Shown here piece after piece: positions 52,643 to 61,150 of a stretch of 64,000 bases of DNA. Made by a program: the position numbers and the translations under genes. The DNA lies in NCBI GenBank assembly GCA_020632595.1, contig JACKFF010000002.1:248001-312000 (forward strand). The letters are read 5' to 3'. Source of the stretch: Nitrospiraceae bacterium. Its GTDB lineage: Bacteria; Nitrospirota; Nitrospiria; Nitrospirales; UBA8639. Within the stretch, counting starts at the first letter, position 1, and the number at the start of each line of letters is the position of its first letter. Below the pieces are notes generated by a model. The model searched no databases, had not been told where the DNA came from, and saw only the letters and a list, made by a program, of their open reading frames with translations.

Positions 52643-53950
52643 TCATCCAACTATAAACCAGATTAACAACAGTAAAAACGCGCCGGGGAATGTTCCCCGA
52701 GCCAATAGGTCGATTTTTCGCGCCTGGAGATTGTGCCCATGAGCGGCAAGAAAGCCTGTCGTGATCACCGCGATCAATGCCAGCAGCACCAGGAGTGTAC
52801 TCCCGACGGTGAAATAGTCGAGGTGGGTCATATAAGGAAGACGGGGAAGGAGGCTGGCCAGGACAAAGCGATGCGCGATGAGAGTCAGAATGGAACTCGT
52901 CGCCACCGCGATCCGGACGCCGATGTGTTCTCGTCCGATCCAGAAGGCCGCCCACGACATAATGACGACGACCGCCAGTGGTAACACCACCTGCCAGAGG
53001 TAATACGCGACATAGCGTTGAGCCTGGAATTGAAAAGCAAATCCTGCGGTGCGTATCTCTTGAATGGGGCTGTAGGGGGCCACGACTGCTTCGAACGACA
53101 GAATCTTCCAATCCGCCAATGACAAGGTGTTGGCCATGGATCCGCCACGAATGTTTCTGATGGACTCAGGCTCAAACGTCAATTCGTCTGCCTGATAACC
53201 GGCCGCCACAAATTGGACCGTAAACGTATGACTATCCCTGGGAAAATCGGCCAACATCAACCGTTGAGATAACTTCCCCGTGTAGCGTTGATGATAGATG
53301 ACCGTTCCATCAGGGTGAACCTGCACAATTTCAGGTAATGAGTGCGGAATAACCCCTTGTTGGTTGGCAAGCAACAGTCTGGGGTTCCACACTTCCATCA
53401 GGGGAATTTGGCGTATCGCCCCTTCGGGATTGGCTAAGCGCGCATCTTTCCAGCGAAGACGCAGATACACATTGGCGGTGAAATTTTGGGCCGCATCATC
53501 AATGTCATCAATATCTACGACGAACACCATAAAATGTACGGTGGTCGGCCCTTTGAATTCTTCCGGGCGTTTGGCCGTGAGCTCGGCCTGGGCCGTTTCT
53601 TCCTGGGCGGCCTTTGCGGCTGCTTTCTGCAATGTTGTTTCAGTGGCCTTCTGAACCGCTTTTTCCATCGCTTTTTGGGCGGCCTTCTCCACGACTTTTT
53701 CGACGCTTTTTTCTGTGGCTTTTTCGACTGCTTTTTCCGCGGCTTTTTCGGCAACCTTCTCCATGGCTTTTTCAGTGACCTTTTCGACGGCTTTTTCCGC
53801 GGCTTGTGTCTTTGCCTGTTCGATCACCGTTTCGGCACTGCCTTGAGCGAACACTACGGACATCTTAAGCAGACAAGGCCAAGCCATGAGTAAAACGACC
53901 AGCACCCCGGTTCGAAAACAGACGGAATGCGCAGCCATAAATTCAGACAT
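52643..53950 (-). CDS. Pentameric ligand-gated ion channel homologue with Ala/Glu/Lys-repeat N-terminus
   Basis: A 435-residue protein; AGGGAGAAGATGA upstream. A signal peptide (up to AQGSA) is followed at residues 46-115 by about seventeen xEKA/xEKV tetrapeptide-like repeats, a very long amphipathic helix. Residues 130-300 form the extracellular ligand-binding domain (MVFVVDIDDIDDAAQNFTANVYLRLRWKD; DSHTFTVQFVAAGY). Four membrane helices follow, from YVAYYLWQVVLPLAVV onward (TM1 to TM4). It resembles prokaryotic GLIC/ELIC channels without the Cys loop. It probably forms a pentamer, a cation or anion channel gated by an unknown ligand. The repeat is absent from the usual family length of about 320. 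Confidence 0.85.
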   Translation of the reverse strand: MSEFMAAHSVCFRTGVLVVLLMAWPCLLKMSVVFAQGSAETVIEQAKTQAAEKAVEKVTEKAMEKVAEKAAEKAVEKATEKSVEKVVEKAAQKAMEKAVQKATETTLQKAAAKAAQEETAQAELTAKRPEEFKGPTTVHFMVFVVDIDDIDDAAQNFTANVYLRLRWKDARLANPEGAIRQIPLMEVWNPRLLLANQQGVIPHSLPEIVQVHPDGTVIYHQRYTGKLSQRLMLADFPRDSHTFTVQFVAAGYQADELTFEPESIRNIRGGSMANTLSLADWKILSFEAVVAPYSPIQEIRTAGFAFQFQAQRYVAYYLWQVVLPLAVVVIMSWAAFWIGREHIGVRIAVATSSILTLIAHRFVLASLLPRLPYMTHLDYFTVGSTLLVLLALIAVITTGFLAAHGHNLQARKIDLLARGTFPGAFLLLLIWFIVG

Positions 53951-54132
53951 TCATCTTCTCCCTACTGATCTGTGTGCAACACGTCCCTCTGCCGGACGAT
54001 GCAGTATATTGAATGCTCTCAATAATTTCCATTCCTCCCAGGTGGAACGGAACAGGCCCTGCCACAGATTTTAAACAAGCTCTAAAGGAGCGGATTGTTG
54101 AGAGAGGGAGTTGGAAATTGGGCGGTCGTCGT

Positions 54133-54978
54133 TTAGGCAGGTTTATCAGGAAACAGGATTTGAAACTGAAGTTGTAATGTCCAGTCTGGCGCTCGATCCG
54201 GTTTTTCGAGAAAATAAAATCCCTGGAGTTTGATGTTGATCGGACGTTTTTCTCCCCGAAACATGACCTTGCCGAACCCGCCTCCAATGGGTATTAACCA
54301 ACGATTCCGCTTTTCTTCCGCCTCCCAGTTTGCGGTGATTGCGGGGGTGGAAGTCAGATACCAACCGTTGGCAAAGTTGTAATTCACAAATGGCTGAATG
54401 GCAAACAGGTTGACCTTCGGGCGTTGTTTCTCTCCCGCAAATGACCAGAGATTTCTAATGATGGCGCCCACCACCCATGGGTCCGGTATGCTGACAAGCG
54501 CAAGGGTGGGGCCGACGCTCCATTTCCCCAGGCCCAGATGATCATCAGTTGCGGTATTCAAAATAAAGGTCGGGCCTATACCACCAATCAGTTTAAACCG
54601 TCGTTTGGATTCGTCGCGGGCAAAGAATGCCGTGTACTCAATATCTCCTAACCCGGTCATACTTCCCGTTTTATCCTCTATGGCATTGGCCGGAATATAT
54701 GGGATAGGAATGGTGAGGCGGTTGAGAAGGGCCCAGTCCCCAAATCTTCTTGTGGTAGAGGCCTCAAGATTGAGGACATTAAAGAGATGGTTATTGGCCC
54801 CGGCTCCGAAAAGCGTACCATTCACAAACCCCACCCGCACCAGATCGGATACCGGGTTCTGCACTTCTTCGGCAAGTTGTTTGATCTCCTCCGCATGGGC
54901 TGATTGACTCACGAGGAATCCCAGGATCACTCCGGCCATGACACACCGTATGCATGTTTTTATAAAAGGCAACCACAT
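54133..54978 (-). CDS. Outer-membrane transporter-like protein
   Basis: 281 residues from an ATG at 54978 (signal VMAGVILGFLVSQSAHAEE; the longer frame to 55278 has no signal and is unlikely). The mature barrel has repeated strands, for example FGDWALLNRLTIPIPYIPA, GLGDIEYTAFFARDE, FKLIGGIGPTFILNTATDD, VGPTLALVSIPDPWVVGAII and PINIKLQGFYFLEKPDRAPDW. It ends LQLQFQILFPDKPA. It matches the MetA-pathway/transporter-like outer-membrane family (also annotated as phenol-degradation porin). The substrate is unknown. Confidence 0.8.
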   Translation of the reverse strand: MWLPFIKTCIRCVMAGVILGFLVSQSAHAEEIKQLAEEVQNPVSDLVRVGFVNGTLFGAGANNHLFNVLNLEASTTRRFGDWALLNRLTIPIPYIPANAIEDKTGSMTGLGDIEYTAFFARDESKRRFKLIGGIGPTFILNTATDDHLGLGKWSVGPTLALVSIPDPWVVGAIIRNLWSFAGEKQRPKVNLFAIQPFVNYNFANGWYLTSTPAITANWEAEEKRNRWLIPIGGGFGKVMFRGEKRPINIKLQGFYFLEKPDRAPDWTLQLQFQILFPDKPA

Positions 54979-55424
54979 TTCTTTTGCGCAACCAAGCCCC
55001 GGTTGAGGTTTAGTACCATAACAGCAGAGGCAATCGTTTGAAGAGGAGTTTAGCAGGACTGGTGGGAAATTATCTCTCATAAAAGGGCTGACCACGATTG
55101 GAAGAGCCTCTCGCGTTCCGCTTGTGCTTTTTGCCTTGCGTGAAAACACAGAATAGCGGTCTCGCCGGTTAGCGAAAATCCCATTCGACCAACACCGAAA
55201 TGCAATCATGGAAAAAGTGATGGGATGCAGAAGATAGAGAACGTTGCTGTTGCCACGGGAATCGTGAATGGCAGGCATCCTGCTAGCATGTAACTGTTGG
55301 AGATTTCTCAGGCCCTTTTTAAATCTATCGTCGACGTTACCTCAAGCATGACCGGCTCGAGTTGGTGTTTCGATTGCTATCGACTCAATAACGTATTGGA
55401 TTTCATCTATCGAAAATATTCATA
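54979..55424. other. Divergent intergenic, no gene seen
   Basis: 446 bp between the barrel gene (minus) and the MltF-like gene (plus). It holds the promoters of both. A long in-frame extension of the barrel gene into this stretch lacks coding character. Confidence 0.4.
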
Positions 55425-56945
55425 ATGGCATTTTGGAAATTCCACATGATAGGCTCGCCGTCTATGACCATGATGATGGTAATGCGACAAAAGTCCAGGT
55501 GTCTCTCTTATCTTGTGGTGTTGACAGCTGTCCTGTTTCTCATCCCTGGTGCTGAATCAGGGGTTTCTCAAAATTTGGAGGATGACCAATTCGGCGCGAA
55601 GTTCCGTCAGGCTCTGAAGCCGTGGACGGGTGATTGGGATGGGATGGTCAATCGCAATCAAATTCGGGTGCTTGTTCCCTTTAGCAAAACCTTTTACTTT
55701 CTGGACGGCGGCAGACAGCGTGGGCTCACCTATGATCTTATGAAAGTATTCGCAAAGCAGATCAATGCAGATTTAAAGCGAAAGATCGTACAGGTTCAGT
55801 TGGTCTTCATTCCTGTAAACCGTGATGAACTCATTCCGGATTTGCTCAATGGGGTTGGTGATATTGCGGCCGGTGGCCTCACGATCACACCCGAACGAAA
55901 GGCACTCATTGATTTTTCAGAACCGCTTCTCACCAATGTTCGTGAGATTATTGTCACGGGGCCCAGTAGCCCCCCTCTCTCCAGTCTGGATGACCTTTCC
56001 GGACAGACCATCCATGTGCGGAAGTCCAGTAGTTTTTACGAACATTTAGTTCGCTTGAATGCCTCGTTTCGCATTTCGGGGAAACCGGAGATTACGCTCA
56101 TTTCTGAGGAGGAGAACCTTGAAGACGAAGATCTTCTTGAAATGGTGAACGCGGGCTTATTGCCGATGCTCGTCATGGATAGACCCAAGGCGGAATTTTG
56201 GGCAAAAATTTTTGAGAATATCCGTCTGCATCCGGACATTGCCATCAATGCAGGCGGGGAGATCGCTTGGGCCTTTCGGAAAAACAGTCCGAAACTCCAA
56301 AAGGTGATCAACCGGTTTGTCAGGAACAATAAGAAGGGCACCTTAGTCGGAAATATGCTCTTCACCCGGTATTTGAAAAATACCAACTATGTCAAACATG
56401 CCCTGGCAACGCAGGAGCGCAAGAAATTTCAAAGTCTCATGCACATGTTTGAAAAGACCGCCAAGCCATATGGATTTGATTGGGTGCTCGCCATGGCCCT
56501 TGGTTACCAGGAGTCCATGTTGGACCAACGGAAAAGAAGTTCTGCGGGTGCCATCGGTGTGATGCAGCTCTTGCCGAGTACCGCTCGGGATCCAAACGTC
56601 AACATTCCCAATATTACTCAGGTTGAGCCCAATATTCATGCCGGAGTCAAATACTTGCATTTCCTGCATGACCGGTATTTTAGAGACCAGAATATGAGCC
56701 TGTTAAACCAGTGGCTCTTTGCGATCGCTTCCTATAATGCGGGCCCTGCCAAGATCGCGAAGCTCCGGACTAAGGCGCCGTCCATGGGTTTGAATCCGAA
56801 TAAGTGGTTTAAAAATGTGGAGATCGTGGCCGCGAAGCATATTGGTCGCGAGACCGTGCAATACGTGAGTAATATCTACAAATATTTTATTGCCTATCGT
56901 CTGATTCTGGAAAAAGAGGCAATGAAATCAATGGTGCAAGGGTAG
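55425..56945 (+). CDS. mltF: MltF-like membrane-bound lytic transglycosylase
   Basis: A 506-residue protein (start unsure; 55482 gives a neat signal MRQKSRCLSYLVVLTAV). Residues about 80-300 form an amino-acid-binding type (SBP3) domain (IRVLVPFSKTFYFLDGGRQRGLTYDLMK, GDIAAGGLTITPERKALIDFSEP). The C-terminal SLT domain begins near residue 345. Its catalytic Glu lies in LGYQESMLDQ, followed by SSAGAIGVMQLLPSTA and IASYNAGPAKI. It cleaves peptidoglycan strands in the periplasm, as MltF does. The order and length fit the family. Confidence 0.92.
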   Translation: MAFWKFHMIGSPSMTMMMVMRQKSRCLSYLVVLTAVLFLIPGAESGVSQNLEDDQFGAKFRQALKPWTGDWDGMVNRNQIRVLVPFSKTFYFLDGGRQRGLTYDLMKVFAKQINADLKRKIVQVQLVFIPVNRDELIPDLLNGVGDIAAGGLTITPERKALIDFSEPLLTNVREIIVTGPSSPPLSSLDDLSGQTIHVRKSSSFYEHLVRLNASFRISGKPEITLISEEENLEDEDLLEMVNAGLLPMLVMDRPKAEFWAKIFENIRLHPDIAINAGGEIAWAFRKNSPKLQKVINRFVRNNKKGTLVGNMLFTRYLKNTNYVKHALATQERKKFQSLMHMFEKTAKPYGFDWVLAMALGYQESMLDQRKRSSAGAIGVMQLLPSTARDPNVNIPNITQVEPNIHAGVKYLHFLHDRYFRDQNMSLLNQWLFAIASYNAGPAKIAKLRTKAPSMGLNPNKWFKNVEIVAAKHIGRETVQYVSNIYKYFIAYRLILEKEAMKSMVQG

Positions 56946-57311
56946 GCTCTGGGAGGGGCACTGATCAAAATCGGGCTTCCTAGAGTGACCCCGGGCCAGC
57001 GATGCACTCTTTCGAGTCCATGTTACGAGTATCTCAATACGCAGAGGCCCTCACAGGAATGTCGACTGGCTATGCACGGATTGGGAGAGTATTCCAGTAT
57101 GCAAAATTAGTCTCATGAGCCAGGCCATGAGACGGGCTATCCTGCGCCTTCAGAGATTGCACTCCCTGAGTTTGTATTGGTCGGTGCCGGCCCATCCTCG
57201 GTGTAATGATGCCCCTTGTCCTGCGGGAAGCGTCACTTCATATCCGGCAGAATTTCCCCGATACCTTCTTGGTTTTTTCCTAAAGGGTCATAGCCCGCGG
57301 GTTGCCGATGC
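56946..57311. other. Intergenic, no gene seen
   Basis: 366 bp between the end of the MltF-like gene and the end of the DUF3313 gene (convergent). Probably contains terminators for both, but no clear hairpin with T-run was found. Confidence 0.3.
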
Positions 57312-58010
57312 CTATTCCGTGGGGTGCACACAACTGTGTTCGCCGCGCCATTGGCACAGGCGATAGCGGAGAGTTTGGGCCCAGTACTGAAATGATTCTT
57401 CGACGTCATTCCATTCTGAAGTCACTCCCGACAACGACTTTGCACCCCCCCGGCGATCTACGGCAGCGGCCAACAGAGTCCCAAGTTCTGCATCGGTTAT
57501 TTTGGCTTCTACGCTGGCGCTGCCCACAAACGTTCCGGTTCCCGTAGCGAGAGATTTTGTGCCGGAAATGAGATAACCCGTCGGAAGGACACTGGAAAGG
57601 GTATCTAACACGGTATGGGAGGCTTCGGCTTCTGTGAGTGCCACACTCAGACGCATGACATGAGGCCCGGCCTCACGAACAATCCGGTAATCTGCCAATA
57701 AGGCATTCTGTAATGTTCCCAAGAGAAGTGAGGCCAGTCGAGTGCGGTCTCCTTGTGGGATGTCCCGAAGAGAAGATCCTTCTCCCATCCAGAGTTGAAC
57801 GGGGTCAATCATCACCTTGGTATAGTGTTTCCAATCGGCTATGGGATTGACGTATCGCAGAAGGGCTTCACGGTCTCCCGCGCCTTGTTGAAGGATTGAA
57901 TAGTCATCAAGAAATCCGGATCTTCCAACAGTCTTTGCCTGTTGAGTGGTCGCACAAGCCGTCATGGCCACGAAAATAAGAGCCAGAATCCATCCCTCTA
58001 CCATAGGCAT
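57312..58010 (-). CDS. DUF3313 lipoprotein, copy 2
   Basis: 232 residues from 58010 (AAAGGAGACCAGTC upstream). The lipobox is VAMTACATT. It has the same order of motifs as the copy at 49285-49992: FLDDYSILQQGA, LLRYVNPIADWKHYTKVMIDPVQLWMG, LADYRIVREAGPHVMRLSVALTEAE, GTGTFVGSASVEAKITDAELGTLLAAAVDRRGG and YWAQTLRYRLC. An N-terminal extension to 58115 in the same frame lacks a ribosome binding site. The function is unknown. Confidence 0.85.
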   Translation of the reverse strand: MPMVEGWILALIFVAMTACATTQQAKTVGRSGFLDDYSILQQGAGDREALLRYVNPIADWKHYTKVMIDPVQLWMGEGSSLRDIPQGDRTRLASLLLGTLQNALLADYRIVREAGPHVMRLSVALTEAEASHTVLDTLSSVLPTGYLISGTKSLATGTGTFVGSASVEAKITDAELGTLLAAAVDRRGGAKSLSGVTSEWNDVEESFQYWAQTLRYRLCQWRGEHSCVHPTE

Positions 58011-58481
58011 GACTGGTCTCCTTTGCTTCGGCGCATGGTTTGATAAATTTGAACCCCTGTTTTGGAAGCCCTTCTCCTTACTGGCCATGTAAACCCGGAA
58101 TAGCAGTTGGTGCATACGGTCAGGTGAAATTGAGTATGTTGTCTATACCGAAAAGACACTCGTCGTCAACCTCGACGCTTGGTCCGGGGGATTTGTCCGC
58201 CAATCGATCAGATTCTTTTAGCTTGTCGAGTGCAGATTGTGGGCGCTGGCCAAGCCGGTAAATTCTTTTTCTTGGCTTTTTTTCGGAAGATCATCACGGT
58301 ATAGCCGGAAGGGCTGTCTCGTTATTTCCTTCTAATAGGTCGCTCTCGTATGGGCTTCTGACTCTTGAGCTTGTCTCACCGGTGTGGACATGAGCCAACC
58401 CCATGCTTCCGGAAACGGAACTCATGAATTGGGTATGGGGCCTGCTTTACCCTGCGAGTAACGAAACCTATACTGCCTTGC
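58011..58481. other. Divergent intergenic, no gene seen
   Basis: 471 bp containing the start regions of the minus-strand DUF3313 and plus-strand DUF481 genes. No repeat copy and no strong open frame. Confidence 0.35.
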
Positions 58482-59582
58482 ATGCCTATGACCCTTTCCC
58501 ACCCTTTCATCCCTCTCCGGTGTTACTGGTGCCTGAGGCAGCGAGTGAAGACCGGCGCGAGGCGAGCCTCGGCCTGGCCGGTTCTTCTTTTGGCTGTCGT
58601 GACAGGTTTATTGCTGGGAGGACCCCTGGGGGTGCACGCCGCGGATGTTATTCTGCTCAAGAACGGGGACCGCGTTAGTGGAAGGGTTCTTCTCATGGAA
58701 GATACGGTCCTGACCGTCGATACGGATTACGCTGACGTCATTAAAATTGATTGGGATGATGTCGACGGACTGATTTCCGAAAAACCCTTATGGGTGGCCT
58801 TTCATGACGGGGTCATAATTCCTGATGGCGTGGGGGTTCGGGACGGGGATCGCTTGATTCTTTTTCGGCTCGACCGGGGTGGTCCGGTTCAACTGGACAA
58901 AATCAAGACGATCAATCTGTTTGAAATGTCATACTGGGGGAACATTGGACTTGGGGGGAGTGCAACGTCAGGAAACACGTCAACCGAAACCATTAATGCG
59001 TCGGGAACCTTGACCGTGAACAAAGGCTGGCATCGATTTATTCTGGATGGGCGGGCAAATCGCGGCAAAGCCGATGGAGAAATCACCGCACAAAATGCGG
59101 CATTGAATACCCGCTGGGACTACTTCCTGTCCAAACGGGCCTATATTCCGTTTATTAATTTTCTGGAGTATGACAAATTTCAAGACCTGTCCCTTCGAAG
59201 CACGAGCATCATCGGGGTTGGTTACGATCTCCTGGATCACCGGACAAATTTTTTCACGGTCGGGGTGGGTCCGACGGTGGTGTATCAAAATTTCAGGTTT
59301 GAGCCGAGCGTGGTCATCCCGGGTATTTCATGGCAACCCCGCTGGAATTTGGAATTTCTAGGTGGCGATCTGAAGCTCTGGCATGTTCATACCGGTACGC
59401 GGGATTTCGGGCGGGATAATGCGGTGCGGCTGAATGCCAATCAAGGTATGAGTATCTCCATCTATAAAGACCTCTCGATTCGGTTCGAATATAATGTCCG
59501 CTATAATTCCAAGCCAGCCGACGGCCGGAAAACCACCGATACGACCATTATCTTTGGGTTGAGTCTTGACCTATTGGGATAG
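58482..59582 (+). CDS. DUF481 (YdiY-type) outer-membrane protein
   Basis: A 366-residue protein. Behind a signal-like segment (VLLLAVVTGLLLGGPLGVHA), the first 100 residues give a small beta domain (ADVILLKNGDRVSGRVLLMEDTVLTVDTDYADVIKIDWDDV). This is a conserved motif in DUF481 relatives. The rest (about 150-366) is the DUF481 barrel: GNIGLGGSATSGNTSTETINASGTL, WDYFLSKRAYIPFINFLEYDKFQ, GVGYDLLDHRTNFFTVGVGP and FRFEYNVRYNSKP. It is a salt-responsive or unknown barrel in E. coli (YdiY). A partial paralogue begins at 63856. Confidence 0.83.
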   Translation: MPMTLSHPFIPLRCYWCLRQRVKTGARRASAWPVLLLAVVTGLLLGGPLGVHAADVILLKNGDRVSGRVLLMEDTVLTVDTDYADVIKIDWDDVDGLISEKPLWVAFHDGVIIPDGVGVRDGDRLILFRLDRGGPVQLDKIKTINLFEMSYWGNIGLGGSATSGNTSTETINASGTLTVNKGWHRFILDGRANRGKADGEITAQNAALNTRWDYFLSKRAYIPFINFLEYDKFQDLSLRSTSIIGVGYDLLDHRTNFFTVGVGPTVVYQNFRFEPSVVIPGISWQPRWNLEFLGGDLKLWHVHTGTRDFGRDNAVRLNANQGMSISIYKDLSIRFEYNVRYNSKPADGRKTTDTTIIFGLSLDLLG

Positions 59583-59764
59583 GCGGGGAAAACGTCGTGA
59601 AGCGGTGTGTTTGGAGGGTTTGAAGGTCTTTGCCCGGAAACCGGTGAATGTCCGTTGTTGGAGTAATCCCATAATTCCTCTCTTCGGTTCATAATTCGAT
59701 CCAATACGGATGAAGGATCGAATGGGAATGAAGCGATGCGAGGGGAATGTACCGCTGAATTAGG

Positions 59765-59966
59765 TCATCGAACGTTGGATGCCATATCACTTGGCGGGCG
59801 GAGAAGGGATGGGCGAAAGCGGATAAAAAGGTACATCAAGGAAGTGACCGCATACGCCGCCCCATAAGCCACGATGGCGATGGGCAGGAGCCCGACCCAT
59901 AGCCAGATTTCTATCCCCAGAATCTTAAGATCGAAGAAGGCGTCCGGAAGGATGTTTTCCAGGTAT
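59765..59966 (-). pseudogene. Membrane-protein fragment next to repeat copy G (mechanosensitive-channel-like?)
   Basis: The minus frame reads YLENILPDAFFDLKILGIEIW, then LWVGLLPIAIVAYGAAYAV and LMYLFIRFRPSLL up to a stop at 59765. It looks like the N-terminal part or linker and first helix of an MscS-type channel (LxxWLP-x-x-L-LGIxxWQW). The upstream part is replaced by repeat copy G, so no start or complete gene remains. It is a fragment, and the family guess is weak. Confidence 0.4.
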
Positions 59967-60181
59967 GGGTCTGTTGAAAAAAGCCGCCAGCGGCGTTCTC
60001 GCCATTTTTCCGTGCTCACGTACTACGCGTACGCTCCGCGCGCAAAAACGGCTGTGGCCTTGCTGGACGAACCCTTCGGGAAGACTCAGGGCATGCTTTT
60101 TTGAACCGACCCGGAGCCTTTGATGAGTGATCTAATCCTGGGCAAATTTGCCCTTGAACATCTTTATTATTCAACACGCCC
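59967..60181 (+). repeat. MITE-like element, copy G (subfamily I, 215 bp)
   Basis: The left end is GGGTCTGTTGAAAAAA, the inner partner TTTTTTGAACCGACCC, and the tail ends TTATTCAACACGCCC (one change from the consensus). In the tail GGGCAAATTTGCCC (60140-60153) is a perfect palindrome. The flanks GGTAT and AAGAG do not match, so there is no target duplication. The junction was probably rearranged. It borders a fragmentary gene on the left. Confidence 0.85.
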
Positions 60182-60280
60182 AAGAGGAAAAAAGGGAACA
60201 AAAATTTGTTGCCCCTCAAAATTGTTACTCTTCTATTGTGAGACTGTTGAAATACGATGTGAGGCAAAGGTTGGTGTCTA

Positions 60281-60709
60281 TCAGATGACTGGATTTTCCC
60301 AGCGAATTCCACGGAAACGTGAAAAGTCATTGTCGCAGGAAACGAGAATCGCCCCGTGACTGATTGCCATAGCCGCCAGGTGGGCATCGCTGCTGAGATT
60401 TCCTGCGAGTCCGGATTCTTTGATCAACAATCGGAGAATTTCCCAATGCTCCTCTTTTTCCCGAACCACTCGCGTGTTGTCTAAAGACAGCCATAGGTCA
60501 ATCTTCCCGATAGCGGTGGCGAGGTCGAGCGGATGAGGGAAAATGTTAGAGTGTGTTGAGAGACGGAGAAAGCCGAGAAGAACGAGCCAGGGTAAACCTA
60601 CGGAATCATCCCCATTGATGGCGTCCTCCCACCATTGCCGAACACGTGCATGATGAACTGCCGTTTCATTAACGACATACAATAGAACATTCAGATCGAC
60701 AAGTTTCAT
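60281..60709 (-). CDS. vapC: VapC-type PIN-domain toxin
   Basis: A 142-residue ribonuclease-like toxin. The PIN fold has the first acidic residue in MKLVDLNVLLY (D5) and TAVHHARVRQWWEDA. The mid acidic residues lie in the helix region and NLSSDAHLAAMAISHGA. The last cluster is SCDNDFSRF. These acidic residues bind Mg2+ and cleave RNA in the family. It overlaps the antitoxin by 4 bp (ATGA), so both are co-translated. It resembles the 'VapC-like' group of 130-145 residues. Confidence 0.88.
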   Translation of the reverse strand: MKLVDLNVLLYVVNETAVHHARVRQWWEDAINGDDSVGLPWLVLLGFLRLSTHSNIFPHPLDLATAIGKIDLWLSLDNTRVVREKEEHWEILRLLIKESGLAGNLSSDAHLAAMAISHGAILVSCDNDFSRFRGIRWENPVI

Positions 60710-60972
60710 TTGCGCAAAAGGATTTTCCTCACGATTTCTTCACCTTCCAGCTTGCCGGCAAGTGCAAGCGCCTTGTCTAACCCAACAAGCGGTTCGCCCA
60801 TAGGAAAAGACTTCTCCCGATAGGAGCGTTTTGGACGGGAAACTTTTTGAGAGGACTGCATTCCCTCTTTCAAAATTCGGTTAAGCAGTTTGGTGAGCGA
60901 AATTTTTTCTTGTGCGGCTTTTTCCTTGAGCCTCAACAGTAATTCGTCATTAATGCTTATTGTGGTTCTCAT
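60706..60972 (-). CDS. vapB: VapB-type antitoxin (ribbon-helix-helix)
   Basis: An 88-residue protein. MRTTISINDELLLRLKEKAAQEKISLTKLLNRIL is a ribbon-helix-helix DNA-binding unit. The C-terminal half (PLVGLDKALALAGKLEGEEIVRK) should bind and block the toxin. A perfect palindrome lies upstream. It is the first gene of the VapBC pair, followed by VapC with a 4-bp overlap. Confidence 0.87.
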   Translation of the reverse strand: MRTTISINDELLLRLKEKAAQEKISLTKLLNRILKEGMQSSQKVSRPKRSYREKSFPMGEPLVGLDKALALAGKLEGEEIVRKILLRK

Positions 60973-60983
60973 ATTTACATCAT

Positions 60984-61003
60984 AGCATCAAAATTTTGAT
61001 GCT
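60984..61003. promoter_or_regulatory. 20-bp palindromic operator of vapBC
   Basis: AGCATCAAAATTTTGATGCT is a perfect 20-bp palindrome, 12 bp before the vapB ATG. A partial copy, ACATCAAAATAGTG, follows at 61007-61020. RHH antitoxins bind such inverted repeats to repress their own promoter. Confidence 0.75.
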
Positions 61004-61113
61004 ACTACATCAAAATAGTGTACACCATCTTTAATAACAAGATTTCAGTGTAGATGCTTAAATCATATACATTTTATTTAAAAAATAACACATTTTATTA
61101 CATAAGGTAAAAA

Positions 61114-61130
61114 ATTGACCATTAGTCAAT
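61114..61130. promoter_or_regulatory. Operator of the TetR-type regulator
   Basis: ATTGAC-CATTA-GTCAAT is a 6-bp inverted repeat with a 5-bp centre, 21 bp before the regulator ATG. It is preceded by GGTAAAAA. A near copy lies after the gene (61914-61930). The region 61010-61150 is strongly A/T-rich. Confidence 0.6.
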
Positions 61131-61150
61131 AGTAATGTTATAAAAATTTC

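Noticed and set aside
54979..55278. 100-residue N-terminal extension of the outer-membrane transporter-like protein
   Set aside because: The extension precedes a proper signal peptide and has no start signals or coding character.
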